DNA of 61,351 nt from Paenibacillus herberti (GCF_002233675.1 NZ_NMUQ01000001.1:1583498-1644848), one strand, 5' to 3'. Positions 16,648-25,962 are shown, counted from the first letter of the stretch. Made by a program: numbers and translations. Notes: generated by a model not told the origin, from the sequence alone.

Positions 16648-19085
16648 GACATCACCCGTTTGAACATTTTTTCTAACTGGTATACCGAAATATGCACTAG
16701 AATCGGCCGCCCATGCGGACAAGTGTAGGGCTGCTGACAGGCCGCTAATCGCGACAGCAGCGCTTCGCCTTCTTCCCGGCTCAGCCGGTCATTAGCTTTA
16801 ATGGAAGCTTTGCAGGAGCACATGATAGCCGCTTCCTCGCGCAGCTTGGCGATGTCGATTGCGCGTTTCTCGCGCAGCACCCACTCGACCATTTCCTCTA
16901 CGAGCTGCTGCTCTTCCCCTTTGGGGAACCAATGAGGATGGGAGCGAACGAGGAAGGACTGCGAGCCGAATGGCTCCAGCTCCACGCCGGCTTCCGCTAA
17001 TAGCGGGAGCCTGTCAGCCAACTGCATAGCTTCGACGCTGGTATATTCCAGCGTGAACGGCACAAGCAGCGGCTGGCTCTCCCGGCTAATCTCACCGAAC
17101 TTGCGGTAATAATATTCGTAATTGATCCGCTCATGCGCAGCATGCTGATCGATCAGGTACATTCCCTCTTCATTCTGGCCGATCAGGTACGTTCCATGGA
17201 GCTGACCTACCCAGCTTAGCTCCGGGAAACCGGAATCGGTAGCTCCAGCGGAGCTAGGATTAGATGCGCTGGCGGGATCGGCGTAAGGCGCTGAGTCCGT
17301 GGCGTGAGCAAGGTCAGCGGCAAAGGCAGGATCGGTCGCGTGAGCAGGGTCGGCGTCGGACGCTGAGTCCGTACCAGAGCCCCGATAGGCGCCGGATACT
17401 TGCTCGACAGCGGAACTTGGATCAGCACCGAAAGCCGGATCTGCGTCGGAATCCACCGCCGCCGAGAGTTCCGTAGGAGCCGCTGGCCGATAGCCTTGTG
17501 GCGGCTCCTGCAAATCAGCTGGACTACCCGCTGCAGCTAATGATGCAGACAGCTCGTCCCCATCGTTAGGCGCAGGCGGGTTAGCCTGTTGCGTAGTCGG
17601 CGGGTAGGCGAAGCCTCCCGCCGATGCGCCGGAGCCTGCGGGCGCCGGCGCATAAGGCGCGGCCGAGCGCTCGCGCAGGCCCGCTGCGCCGAAGGCGCCA
17701 GCAGCGGGCGCATAGAGCCGCTGCGCCGCGTCAGGCGGCACCGGCGGCGCGCCTTGCGCCGCAGGCCGCCAAGGCCCGGCTGCGATGCTGCCGGGCGGCG
17801 GGCCCTTGCGGCCCGAGCCGGCGTAGCCGCGCGGGCCGCCCTGCTGCGGCGCGGCGAAGCCCGCCGCAGCGCTCGCGGCCGCGGCTTCGCCAGCGGCCGC
17901 AAGGGCAGCCGGCGGCAGCGTAGCCGCGCCGCCGGGAGGCACCGCAGGCGGCTCTCCGCCCGCAGGGGCGGAGCCGCCGGGCAAGCCAGCACCAGCGGCG
18001 CCGAACCCCGGCTCCGGCTGGTGAAAGCGCAGCTGCTCCTGCCGGTACACCGGGCCGGAGCGGGTCCCGCGGCCGGAATCTGGCCCCGGAATATGTCGGC
18101 GACCGCCCAGAGCGGCGCGCGCCGTTTCCTCAATGAAAGCTTTCAGCTCGGCTTCCTTGCTGAAGCGCACTTCCATTTTCGACGGATGCACGTTCACGTC
18201 GACGAGACCAGGATGCATCCCGATCTCAAGCACCGCTACGGGAAACCGGTTGATCGGCAGCAAAGTATGAAAAGCCGTCAGCAGCGATTGCTGTACAGCA
18301 AAGCTACGGATATAACGCCCGTTGACTACCGTTGTTATCGCGGTGCGACTCGCCCTCGTCAGCTCTGGCTTGGAAATATAACCGTTCAGCTCGTAATCGG
18401 CATGCTCGCCGCGCAGCGGCAGCATCGCCTTGGCCGTTCCCGTGCCGTAAACAGCGGCAATGACTTGCAGCCGATCCCCCGAACCGGAAGTCCGCAGCAG
18501 ACTGCCGCCATTATGCGTCAGCGAAAAGGCAATGCCAGGATGAGCAAGCGCAATCCGATAAATGTAATCGGAGATATGGCCAAGCTCGGTCTGAATACTT
18601 TTCATATATTTCAGGCGTGCAGGCGTATTGAAAAAAAGATCCCGGACCGTCATATCCGTCCCCTGACCGGCTCCAGCATGTTCATCCGTAGTCAGCTTGC
18701 CGCCTTCCATGACGATGCGCCTTCCCAGTCCGCTGTCGTTGCTGGCAGACACACAGTCTACTCTAGCAACAGCGGCGATACTCGGCAAAGCCTCGCCCCG
18801 GAAACCGAGACTAGCAATGCGAAAAAGATCCCTGTCCGTCAACAGCTTACTCGTTGCATGCCGCTGGAACGCGGTCTCCATATCCTCAACTTCTATACCG
18901 CTTCCGTTGTCCTGGACGCGGATCAGGCTGAAGCCGCCTTCTTCTATTGTAATATCGATGGAGGTAGCCCCAGCATCCACCGCGTTCTCAACCAGCTCCT
19001 TTACAACAGAGGCTGGTCTCTCCACGACTTCGCCGGCAGCGATCTGGTTCGCCAAATGCTCGTCCAGTACCTTGATTTTGCCCAT
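16644..19085 (-). CDS. mutL: DNA mismatch repair protein MutL
   Basis: Matchmaker ATPase and nicking endonuclease of mismatch repair. The N-terminal GHKL ATPase shows IAAGEVVERPASVVKELVEN, DNGSGI and FRGEALPSIA. The C-terminal domain (about 628-813) carries the endonuclease motif DQHAAHERINYE, the CSCKASIKA segment and CPHGRP, so this is the nicking type found outside E. coli. Length 813 exceeds the usual 600-700 because residues about 335-620 form a Pro/Ala/Gly-rich linker encoded by very GC-rich DNA, then an Asp/Ala/Ser repeat-like stretch (DPAHATDPAFAADLAHATDS). Confidence 0.97.
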   Translation of the reverse strand: MGKIKVLDEHLANQIAAGEVVERPASVVKELVENAVDAGATSIDITIEEGGFSLIRVQDNGSGIEVEDMETAFQRHATSKLLTDRDLFRIASLGFRGEALPSIAAVARVDCVSASNDSGLGRRIVMEGGKLTTDEHAGAGQGTDMTVRDLFFNTPARLKYMKSIQTELGHISDYIYRIALAHPGIAFSLTHNGGSLLRTSGSGDRLQVIAAVYGTGTAKAMLPLRGEHADYELNGYISKPELTRASRTAITTVVNGRYIRSFAVQQSLLTAFHTLLPINRFPVAVLEIGMHPGLVDVNVHPSKMEVRFSKEAELKAFIEETARAALGGRRHIPGPDSGRGTRSGPVYRQEQLRFHQPEPGFGAAGAGLPGGSAPAGGEPPAVPPGGAATLPPAALAAAGEAAAASAAAGFAAPQQGGPRGYAGSGRKGPPPGSIAAGPWRPAAQGAPPVPPDAAQRLYAPAAGAFGAAGLRERSAAPYAPAPAGSGASAGGFAYPPTTQQANPPAPNDGDELSASLAAAGSPADLQEPPQGYRPAAPTELSAAVDSDADPAFGADPSSAVEQVSGAYRGSGTDSASDADPAHATDPAFAADLAHATDSAPYADPASASNPSSAGATDSGFPELSWVGQLHGTYLIGQNEEGMYLIDQHAAHERINYEYYYRKFGEISRESQPLLVPFTLEYTSVEAMQLADRLPLLAEAGVELEPFGSQSFLVRSHPHWFPKGEEQQLVEEMVEWVLREKRAIDIAKLREEAAIMCSCKASIKANDRLSREEGEALLSRLAACQQPYTCPHGRPILVHISVYQLEKMFKRVMS
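17589..18075. other. GC-rich low-complexity segment inside mutL
   Basis: This part of mutL has clearly higher G+C than the flanking mutL sequence and encodes the Ala/Pro/Gly linker. Its composition leaves long open frames on the opposite strand, which I treat as shadows. Confidence 0.7.
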
Positions 19086-19109
19086 TGGCTCACTCCTCCC
19101 TCGCCCGTA

Positions 19110-22052
19110 TTAAACGCTTAGTTTGCCCTTCATATCACTCAGCCACTGGATGGCCTGAAGCGGCGTCATATTGAGCAGATCCAGCTTGCGCAGCTTGTCC
19201 GCCAGCTCATCCGCCGTTTCGGCGGCCTTGCCGGAGCGCCGCTTGCCTGAACCCGCCATACCCGCCGACTCTTCCCCGAAAATCGACAGCTGCACTGGAG
19301 ATTTTGCCGGTTCATTACCGGTTCTAGACTCCATGCCATTAGCATAATCAGCGCTAGAAGCTTTGTTTTCTACTCCATTATCTGTGCCGACGACTCTTTC
19401 AGCTCCAGCAGCATTCTCTATACCAGGCATTCCAGCGCCAGCCGCTGCACTTGCTCCTGCACTTGCTCCTGCACTTGCTCCATCACTTGCTCCTGCACTT
19501 GCTCCATCACTTGCTCCTGCATCTTCACCAGCCACTTCCCGAACGCCAGCAACTGTCTCCACATTAGCTTCAACACTCACCGCTTCACCAGCATAGGCTG
19601 CGGCTGTCTCCCGAATCATCTCCGAATTAGCGCGGGCCGAGCGCCCAGCCGCCCCTTCATCATACTGGTTCTCCAGCGTTTCCAGCAGCTTATAGGCGCG
19701 GCCGATAATTCTGTCAGGTAGTCCCGCAAGCCGCGCGCAATAAATGCCGTAACTCGTGCTGGCCGCACCTGGCACAAGCTTACGTAGGAAGGTTACATCG
19801 CCGCCGCTTTCTTTGACCGCCATACAGGCGTTGTTCAGGTACTTCAGCGACTCTTCCAGATGGGATAACTCGTGAAAATGTGTCGACACAAGCGCTTTGC
19901 AGCCGGTCACATCATGCAAGAACTCGATAACCGCCTGTGCGATGGACATGCCCTCTGCAGTCGAAGTACCGCGTCCCAACTCGTCAATAATGACGAGACT
20001 GCGTACCGTAGCTTTGTCGGTCATCTGCTGAATATCCCGCATTTCGACCATGAATGTGCTCTGTCCGCCGGCTAGATCATCCGCCGCGCCTATGCGCGTA
20101 AAGATCCGATCCACGAGCGGCAGACGCGCCGAGCGCGCCGGTACGAAACAGCCGATCTGAGCCATGATGCAGATGAGAGCCGTTTGACGCATATAAGTGC
20201 TTTTACCCGCCATATTGGGACCAGTAATGAGCAGCATCCTCGCTTCATCCCGACCGAGCTGAGTGCCGTTGGCCATAAAAGAGGTCCCTTCCAGCACCGC
20301 TTCAACGACCGGATGACGCCCGCCGTCGATGTCCAGATCATAACCGTCCGTCACCTCGGGACGGACATAACGGCGCTCGGCGCTGACCGCTGCAAGCGAC
20401 TGCAGCACATCCGCCTGCGCGATAATATCCGCCAGCCTTTGCAGGCGATGAAGCTCACCGGCAATCCCGTCGCGAAGCTGGATGAACAGGCTGTACTCCA
20501 GATCCGTCATTTTCTCCTCGGCTTCGAGAATAAGGCGCTCTTTCTCCTTAAGCTCCGGCGTCACATAACGTTCCGCATTGGCAAGCGTCTGCTTGCGCTC
20601 GTACCGCCCCTCAGGTAACGAAGCGATATTCGCCTTCGACACCTCCAGGAAATATCCGAACACTTTGTTGTAGCCAATTTTCAACGTACGGATGCCAGTC
20701 GCTTCCCGCTCGCGCCGCTCCAGATCAGCTAGCCATTTTTTACCGCTAGTGCTCGCCTCTCGCAGCTGATCCAAATAGCTGTCATAACCAGAGCGGATCA
20801 GTCCGCCTTCCCGCAGAGATACTGGCGGCTCGTCCACCAGCACCGTATCAATTAGCTCGCGCAAGTCTCCACAGTTGTCCACCCCATGTGTCAAACGCCG
20901 CAGTGTCGCGGAGCCAGAATCCTGGAGCAGTTGAAGCAGCGCTGGCACCCGATCAAGCGACGCTTTGAGTGCAGCCAGATCACGACCGCCCGCCGTGCCG
21001 TAAGCAACACGCCCAACAAGCCGCTCTAGATCATATATACCATCCAGCTCGCCGCGCACATCCTCACGCAAAATCAGATTGCCATACAGTGCGGCAACGG
21101 CTTCAAGCCGTTCTTCCACTGGTGCTGCTGACAGCAGCGGCTTGTCGATCCAGCGACGCAGCAAACGGCCGCCCATCGATGTTTTGGTCCGGTCGAGCAG
21201 CCACAGCAGGGAACCTTTGCGACTCCGCCCATGGACCGTCTCCGTCAGCTCCAGATTACGCCGCGTGAACGGATCCAGAATCAGATACTGACTCGGCTCA
21301 TAACTGTGCACCGCACGTAGATGACCGAGCGACCGCTTCTGCGTCTCCGACAAATAACCCGCCAAAAGCGACACAGCTCGCACGCGAACCGCCGGTAGTC
21401 CGTCGAGCGATTTGCCCGGCAGCAGCTGCGACAATGCCTCCGCCTCCATCGGCTCGCGCTCCGTGTACAGCACTGGCCGACTAGTCATCGAAGGCCGCGA
21501 CCGCAATTGTTCCAGCACCCCAGCATCCCCGACGATTTCCGCAGGGAAATACACATTGATCTCGTCCTGCAGCAGCTCAGCGCTCCCAGCAAAAGAAGTT
21601 GCGTAAAGTTCTCCTGTCGACAGATCGCAGGCGGCAAGCGCTAACTGCCCACCCTCTGCTGCCACAGAGACAATATAATTGTTGGACTTGTCCGTGAGAG
21701 ACTTGCTCTCCATGACAGTACCCGGCGTCACGACCCGAACGATTTCGCGCCGCACAACGCCTTTAGCTACGGCAGGGTCCTCGACCTGCTCGCAAATAGC
21801 CACTTTGTAGCCTTTGTCGACTAGACGGGCTATGTACCCTTCAGCGGAATGATACGGCACCCCGCACATCGGGATTTTCACTTCGCCTCCTCCGGCACGG
21901 CCGGTAAGCGTAATTTCCAGTTCTTTGGATGCTAGTATGGCGTCGTCAAAAAACAATTCATAGAAGTCTCCCAGGCGAAAAAATAGAAAAGCGTCCTTGG
22001 CTTCTTCTTTTATAGTCAAATACTGCTGCATCATCGGCGTCAACGCTACCAC
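19110..22052 (-). CDS. mutS: DNA mismatch repair protein MutS
   Basis: Recognises mismatches and starts repair. The mismatch-binding Phe-X-Glu is in RLGDFYELFFDD. The ATPase domain shows Walker A TGPNMAGKSTYMRQ, DELGRGTSTAEG and THFHEL. The C-terminus ends in the short beta-clamp/dimer region. At 980 residues it is about 100 longer than usual because of an Ala/Gly/Ser/Asp-rich insert (about 815-925) that contains a 12-bp tandem repeat. I chose the GTG at 22052: it is preceded by AGGAGGT at ideal spacing and begins VVALTPMMQQYL, where homologues begin. First gene of the mutS-hfq operon. Confidence 0.97.
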   Translation of the reverse strand: MVALTPMMQQYLTIKEEAKDAFLFFRLGDFYELFFDDAILASKELEITLTGRAGGGEVKIPMCGVPYHSAEGYIARLVDKGYKVAICEQVEDPAVAKGVVRREIVRVVTPGTVMESKSLTDKSNNYIVSVAAEGGQLALAACDLSTGELYATSFAGSAELLQDEINVYFPAEIVGDAGVLEQLRSRPSMTSRPVLYTEREPMEAEALSQLLPGKSLDGLPAVRVRAVSLLAGYLSETQKRSLGHLRAVHSYEPSQYLILDPFTRRNLELTETVHGRSRKGSLLWLLDRTKTSMGGRLLRRWIDKPLLSAAPVEERLEAVAALYGNLILREDVRGELDGIYDLERLVGRVAYGTAGGRDLAALKASLDRVPALLQLLQDSGSATLRRLTHGVDNCGDLRELIDTVLVDEPPVSLREGGLIRSGYDSYLDQLREASTSGKKWLADLERREREATGIRTLKIGYNKVFGYFLEVSKANIASLPEGRYERKQTLANAERYVTPELKEKERLILEAEEKMTDLEYSLFIQLRDGIAGELHRLQRLADIIAQADVLQSLAAVSAERRYVRPEVTDGYDLDIDGGRHPVVEAVLEGTSFMANGTQLGRDEARMLLITGPNMAGKSTYMRQTALICIMAQIGCFVPARSARLPLVDRIFTRIGAADDLAGGQSTFMVEMRDIQQMTDKATVRSLVIIDELGRGTSTAEGMSIAQAVIEFLHDVTGCKALVSTHFHELSHLEESLKYLNNACMAVKESGGDVTFLRKLVPGAASTSYGIYCARLAGLPDRIIGRAYKLLETLENQYDEGAAGRSARANSEMIRETAAAYAGEAVSVEANVETVAGVREVAGEDAGASDGASAGASDGASAGASAGASAAAGAGMPGIENAAGAERVVGTDNGVENKASSADYANGMESRTGNEPAKSPVQLSIFGEESAGMAGSGKRRSGKAAETADELADKLRKLDLLNMTPLQAIQWLSDMKGKLSV
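19447..19518 (-). repeat. 12-bp tandem repeat inside mutS
   Basis: Six head-to-tail 12-bp units (plus strand GCACTTGCTCCT, with the variant that swaps CCTG for CCAT) encode alternating Gly-Ala-Ser-Ala and Gly-Ala-Ser-Asp tetrapeptides. A whole-unit gain or loss keeps the frame. Confidence 0.9.
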
Positions 22053-22532
22053 CTTGTACCTCCTGCGCAGATATGGACTTTGGCGCTCCGCCAAGCCTCC
22101 TGCATTCTATGAAAACCAACCTTCATTATACCAGTATAACGAAGTCCGTACAAAAGGAGATGTACGCCAAAAAGCCGCCCTCCCAAATAGGAGTCACGGC
22201 TAGCCGCAAACATAATTGATTAGGTTTAGTTTTAATGTATTTAATAATTCATGTAATTAATTTAAATATATAGGCTAAACGAAAGAAAGAAATTAACCTT
22301 GAAAACAAGAAAACCATTCTCTAACTGGTAATAGAGTGGCGAACGAAAAGTTGCATCAGACCATTGCCTTGCCATCGTTCCAAATGCACGAGAGAAACTC
22401 GAAGGGCCTCAGCTCGACCATTCATGCATAAGCGATACTCAGTCGCTTTCATCCGGGGTGGCTGATTGAGAAGCCATGGCAATTTCGTTGTCTCAGCTTC
22501 TCAGCGTATCAACAGCTTCCCGCTCCGGTCCT
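22053..22532. other. Long intergenic region upstream of mutS
   Basis: It separates mutS from the amidoligase gene. The part nearest mutS should hold its promoter. On the minus strand 22321-22452 is an open frame of 43 codons (MKATEYRLCMNGRAEALRVS at the start) with protein-like composition, but it has no ribosome binding site and no family I know; it may be a gene fragment. The rest (22200-22320) is AT-rich without structure I can name. Confidence 0.4.
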
Positions 22533-24197
22533 TCAACCACGTTCAAAAATAGAGCTGTCCCCTGCCGATGTCGGCTGCCGTGAGCTTGAATGCCGGATAG
22601 AGAAGCCGCCGGAGCGCAGCGACCGGCTCCGTTCCGGCATTGGGATACCCCAGCGGATACGGATGTCTAGGCTCTCATCCCAGACTGCCCCCGCTTCAAC
22701 TGCGTCCAGCAGAGGGTCAAGCAAATGCCGTCGCTGCTCATAAGAAGGGGCCTTACGCAGTCCTGCTCGCAATCGTGGCAGGCAGAGCACGAGTGTCTCT
22801 CGATCCCCTTCATAATAAGCTCGGGCAAATAGCTCCTCCAAGCTGGGCAAATCCTCAAGCCAAGCCGAGTCTTCCGCTGCCAGCAGCGCCACGCCGAGCG
22901 CGTAGCGAGTTACGGCCGGTGAAACGAGCCAGCTGGGCAGCGTGCGGTATTCAAAGCCGCCATGAGGCTGGCGGCGGCAGTCGCCGAATGTGCCGTAACG
23001 GGGGCGCCTGCCCCTGCCGGCAGCATCCTCGGCGAGCGCCAGCGGAATCGCCGCATAACTGTCCAGCGCGCGCAGCAACCGCGTCGTCAGCGCCACGCCG
23101 CTGAGATGCACATGGCCGCCGAGCGCGATGCCCGGCACCGGCATTGCGCCTGCAGCCAGCCGCATGCCCGGCTCGCGGGCTCCGCGCCGCGCGGCCAGCG
23201 CAAGCAGCCGGCGAACCCGGCTCAGCAGCTCCTCCGCGCTCGTCGCTGGCTCCGGCCTCAGCTCGCCGACCGGCTGACGCAGACTTTGGCCGGCGACCAG
23301 CATATCGCTGCCCACGGAACTGTGAAGCCCGCCGAGCTGCGATGCCGAGAAGATCCTCCCGTTCTGACGGAGGATCAGAAACTCCGGGTCTGCTCCGATC
23401 CGCAGGGGAGGAGCGCTACTACTATGCCCAGCGATACGAGTAGCCTCCTGCTCCAGCAGCTGCTCAAGCCTCTTCATCGGTGGAAACCACAGCGAGGCGC
23501 TTGCAGCCGGCAGCCGTTTCGCCTCCGGCGAGAGCTTTTCCGCTCCAACGGGCCGAAAGCTCCTACAGCCGGGAAGTCTATATCCCTCAACATATAACTT
23601 CCCGCTGTCGCCGATGCGGATCAGCAGCTCGGCAGCATCCAGGAGCAGCTCATATGCTGCTCTTTTCGCTAAACGAGCAGCACGCTTCATATCTGGATCC
23701 TGAGGCTCCGCAGGCGGATTCCGCCACTCTTCCTCAACTGAATCCGCTCCAGGCGAACGCCGGGCAGCGATACCACTCCCAGCCCCAACGCCTGATTGCC
23801 AGGATGACGATCGGAGCCTCTCAATAAACACCGTTTCCAGATGAAACACAGCGACCCGCATAAGCCTGCCCGGTTCTTCAGCGGCTCCCGTACGAATTCC
23901 GGCCAGCTCAAGCCTGCGCGCAACAGCGTCGCTGCCTAGCGAGTCCACAGCCGCCGCTCCAGCATTCAGCACCCATGGACTGCCCGGCTCCACCTCTATG
24001 CCTGAAGCGGCATTTCGCTCCTGCCCACCACTATCGCCAGACCCCATGCTGCCGGGCCAAGCCGAGCTGCCCCAGATCAGCATAGCATCGGAGCGGGACA
24101 GCTCCGTTCCATGCTGCCAAATAGCCCATTCTGACGGAGGAGCCGCCTCCGGCGGCTCACTCAAGCTACCGCACCACAGCCACAGCTTGCCTGCCAT
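22533..24197 (-). CDS. Putative amidoligase (phiEco32-like COOH.NH2 ligase type 2)
   Basis: A 554-residue protein. Residues about 1-255 are a variable domain I do not recognise. The C-terminal half matches the glutamine-synthetase/GCS-fold amidoligase pattern: LRIGADPEFLILRQNGRIFS, GELRPEPATSAEELLSRV, GGHVHLSGV and FGDCRRQPHGGFEYRTLPSW, with the Glu/His/Arg residues expected for ATP and metal binding. Such enzymes join a carboxyl to an amine; the substrate is unknown. It follows cotE on the same strand, although a terminator lies between them. A role in modifying spore-surface protein or peptide is a context-based guess. Confidence 0.8.
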   Translation of the reverse strand: MAGKLWLWCGSLSEPPEAAPPSEWAIWQHGTELSRSDAMLIWGSSAWPGSMGSGDSGGQERNAASGIEVEPGSPWVLNAGAAAVDSLGSDAVARRLELAGIRTGAAEEPGRLMRVAVFHLETVFIERLRSSSWQSGVGAGSGIAARRSPGADSVEEEWRNPPAEPQDPDMKRAARLAKRAAYELLLDAAELLIRIGDSGKLYVEGYRLPGCRSFRPVGAEKLSPEAKRLPAASASLWFPPMKRLEQLLEQEATRIAGHSSSAPPLRIGADPEFLILRQNGRIFSASQLGGLHSSVGSDMLVAGQSLRQPVGELRPEPATSAEELLSRVRRLLALAARRGAREPGMRLAAGAMPVPGIALGGHVHLSGVALTTRLLRALDSYAAIPLALAEDAAGRGRRPRYGTFGDCRRQPHGGFEYRTLPSWLVSPAVTRYALGVALLAAEDSAWLEDLPSLEELFARAYYEGDRETLVLCLPRLRAGLRKAPSYEQRRHLLDPLLDAVEAGAVWDESLDIRIRWGIPMPERSRSLRSGGFSIRHSSSRQPTSAGDSSIFERG

Positions 24198-24298
24198 GAC
24201 GCACCGCCTCCCGTTACCCCGGCCGCCAGCAGCCGGTGCTTTTTCCCCTCAGAGTCCTGGCAGCGGACATAAGCGGAACAAATTTACTGCTGCCAGAT

Positions 24299-24322
24299 AA
24301 AAAAAAGAGGGCTTTCGCCCTC
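24299..24322 (-). terminator. Terminator of cotE
   Basis: GAGGGC / GCCCTC hairpin with a four-base loop and an uninterrupted run of eight Ts on the minus strand. Confidence 0.85.
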
Positions 24323-24373
24323 GAATTGTACTGCTTTCCTGCATACCTTGCATTATGAGCCGCAAAACCCCTC

Positions 24374-24940
24374 TTACAGCTCGTCGTCCAGCAGATCGCC
24401 GTCCAAATCGTCGAATCCGCTGTCCCCGTCGTCATAGTCAAAGCTGTCTTTGCTTTCAATGTCGTCGCAGCCACCTGGAATGACTGCTACACACACCTTC
24501 GTCTCCGCGATCATCTCGACGGCGAATTCGCGCTCGACCCTTACGACAACGGAAGCTCCACTAGACGAAATATTCGCCTCGATGCAGTTCGGCTCCTGCG
24601 TCGCTTCAGCCGCCACTTCCTCCGTGGAAGCCCGGTGCTTCGGGTCCACATAGGAAAGGGGAATGTTTTCGACATAAGATACCGTTTCCTTGGCTACGTC
24701 AGTTTGCGAGTTCCTGTTGTAGGAATACCAAATGTTGATGTCGTAAGTTCCGACGACCTCGATGCCGTCCCCCGACCGTACCGCTTCATACTGGTTGTTG
24801 ATAACCCATGCACCCAGTATGCTGGTAGGGCGGTGAGGGGGCGTGACGGTATGCGAAACCGTCGAGAACTTGCGACCTTTACCGCAGACAGCTTTTGTGA
24901 TGATCTCTCTAGTCTGAAGCTGTTTATCTGCAATCGTCAT
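24374..24940 (-). CDS. cotE: Outer spore coat morphogenetic protein CotE
   Basis: Scaffold that directs assembly of the outer spore coat around the forespore, made in the mother cell. The 188-residue protein shows the family core ITKAVCGKGRKFSTVSHTV, TSILGAWVINNQYEA and DINIWYSYNRNSQT. Its C-terminus is very acidic (DYDDGDSGFDDLDGDLLDDE), as in other CotE proteins. I use the ATG at 24940, which has GGAGGTTAAAGGAA in front; the frame continues to 24967. In Bacillus cotE also lies just upstream of mutSL, and that synteny is kept here. Confidence 0.95.
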   Translation of the reverse strand: MTIADKQLQTREIITKAVCGKGRKFSTVSHTVTPPHRPTSILGAWVINNQYEAVRSGDGIEVVGTYDINIWYSYNRNSQTDVAKETVSYVENIPLSYVDPKHRASTEEVAAEATQEPNCIEANISSSGASVVVRVEREFAVEMIAETKVCVAVIPGGCDDIESKDSFDYDDGDSGFDDLDGDLLDDEL

Positions 24941-25040
24941 TTCCTTTAACCTCCTCCATACCATCATTCCTTACAAGTGTATGCAGGACATAGGCCAATG
25001 TTGATAAAATGAACCTAGTCAATGCAATATATTCCGTTCC

Positions 25041-25075
25041 CGCCCCAGATTATGAGTGTATGGGGCGCTTTTTTT
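25041..25075 (+). terminator. Orphan plus-strand intrinsic terminator
   Basis: CGCCCCA (25041-25047) pairs with TGGGGCG (25061-25067), followed by a C-free run ending in seven Ts. No plus-strand gene ends here, so it may close a small RNA or be what is left of a lost gene. Confidence 0.7.
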
Positions 25076-25395
25076 ACATATGTTCGTGTAGGAGCGTTTA
25101 TGATTGGCGGTCTAAATCCGGTCATTTTTTACTGGCTAATCAGGCGTGCTGAAAAAGAGTCGCGTAAGTCGTGCGCCATACGCACATACAGAGCCTTAGA
25201 TCAATCATAAGCAGTTAAAGTTTGATGATTTGTGTTTCTTCATTAATACGTCTTCGTCAGTGCCTCTTCGTCAATACCTCTTCTTCTGATCTGAACGTCC
25301 CCCTCCTGCTCCAGTCTATACAGCGCCGCCGCACGAGTCCTCACACTCCTAAGTCGATTATCATGTTACCTTGAATTCTCATAAATCTAGCCCGT

Positions 25396-25423
25396 ACCAT
25401 TCTGTTAATTCCTCATACTATGT
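25396..25423 (+). promoter_or_regulatory. Putative sigma-K/sigma-E-like promoter, array copy 1
   Basis: ACC (25396-25398), 15 nt, then CATACTATG (25414-25422) fits the sigma-K pattern (AC near -35, CATANNNTA near -10) at all but one -10 position, and also resembles a sigma-E -10. The 32-nt block 25395-25426 is repeated exactly upstream of array copy 8. It lies about 30 bp before copy 1, with AGGAGGAAA as RBS in between. Confidence 0.6.
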
Positions 25424-25452
25424 TGAAACAGCCATATTAGGAGGAAAATTGA

Positions 25453-25962
25453 ATGAACTTTGAAAGAGTAGAAATCAGCACTGTGAAAGGTAAAGGGTCA
25501 AACTTCGGACTGATTTTGGTTTTGTTTATTTTATTAGTTATTGTTACGAGTCTTTTTCGCAGCCCTATCAATGGAGACTCAGGAGTGAATCTGGAAGATG
25601 ACAATTCAACTATACTAGCAACCAAAGGGTTCAATGTTTATAACAAAAGTGCGCTGCAACCATTCCTTTTACGAGCAGCCAGCTTCAATGGAAACTACGC
25701 GTCGCCCCCAGACCCGCTGCATATAATTCGACCGGGAGAAAGTTACCACTTCGAAGTGGATAGATATTATTTCTATGTTTCCGAGGCCTACGTCACTTAC
25801 GATTTGTTAGATATGAATGGAACCCGTTTTGGAGATGCGCGATTAAGAATGAGAGTAGACACGCATGTTGCATCAACTACAGTCTTGTCTTTAAACACTA
25901 CGATTTATTTTCCCGTGGGTATTGAAAACGGTGGTACCTATTTTAATTTTGTCAATAGATGA
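25453..25962 (+). CDS. YjcZ-type membrane-motif protein, array copy 1
   Basis: 169 residues. A short basic leader (MNFERVEISTVKGKGSNFG) precedes one hydrophobic helix LILVLFILLVIVTSLF (about 20-35), the motif that makes up most of YjcZ-family sporulation proteins. After a polar spacer comes the array's shared domain (about 58-168): FNVYNKS, LHIIRPGESYHFEV, EAYVTYDL and ENGGTYFNF. This is the most divergent copy (FNGNYASPPD replaces the usual GEFxxPFP). It follows the sigma-K-like promoter directly and probably starts the transcript. Function unknown; membrane- or coat-anchored during sporulation is my inference. Confidence 0.88.
   Translation: MNFERVEISTVKGKGSNFGLILVLFILLVIVTSLFRSPINGDSGVNLEDDNSTILATKGFNVYNKSALQPFLLRAASFNGNYASPPDPLHIIRPGESYHFEVDRYYFYVSEAYVTYDLLDMNGTRFGDARLRMRVDTHVASTTVLSLNTTIYFPVGIENGGTYFNFVNR

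Larger units (their letters stand above)
24941..25452. other. Divergent intergenic region between cotE and the paralogue array
   Basis: The cotE promoter should lie at the left end and the array promoter at the right end (25396-25423). A rho-independent terminator on the plus strand sits in between without a recognisable gene before it. A 62-codon open frame (25022-25210, plus) crosses that terminator and lacks a ribosome binding site; I do not call it. 25220-25390 shows nothing I can name. Confidence 0.5.

Noticed and set aside
17589-19121. 510-codon plus-strand ORF opposite mutL
   Set aside because: It is antisense to the well-conserved MutL frame, is Arg/Ala-rich as expected from GC-rich shadow frames, and matches no family.
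25022-25210. 62-codon plus-strand ORF before the array
   Set aside because: It runs through the strong terminator at 25041-25075 and has no ribosome binding site.
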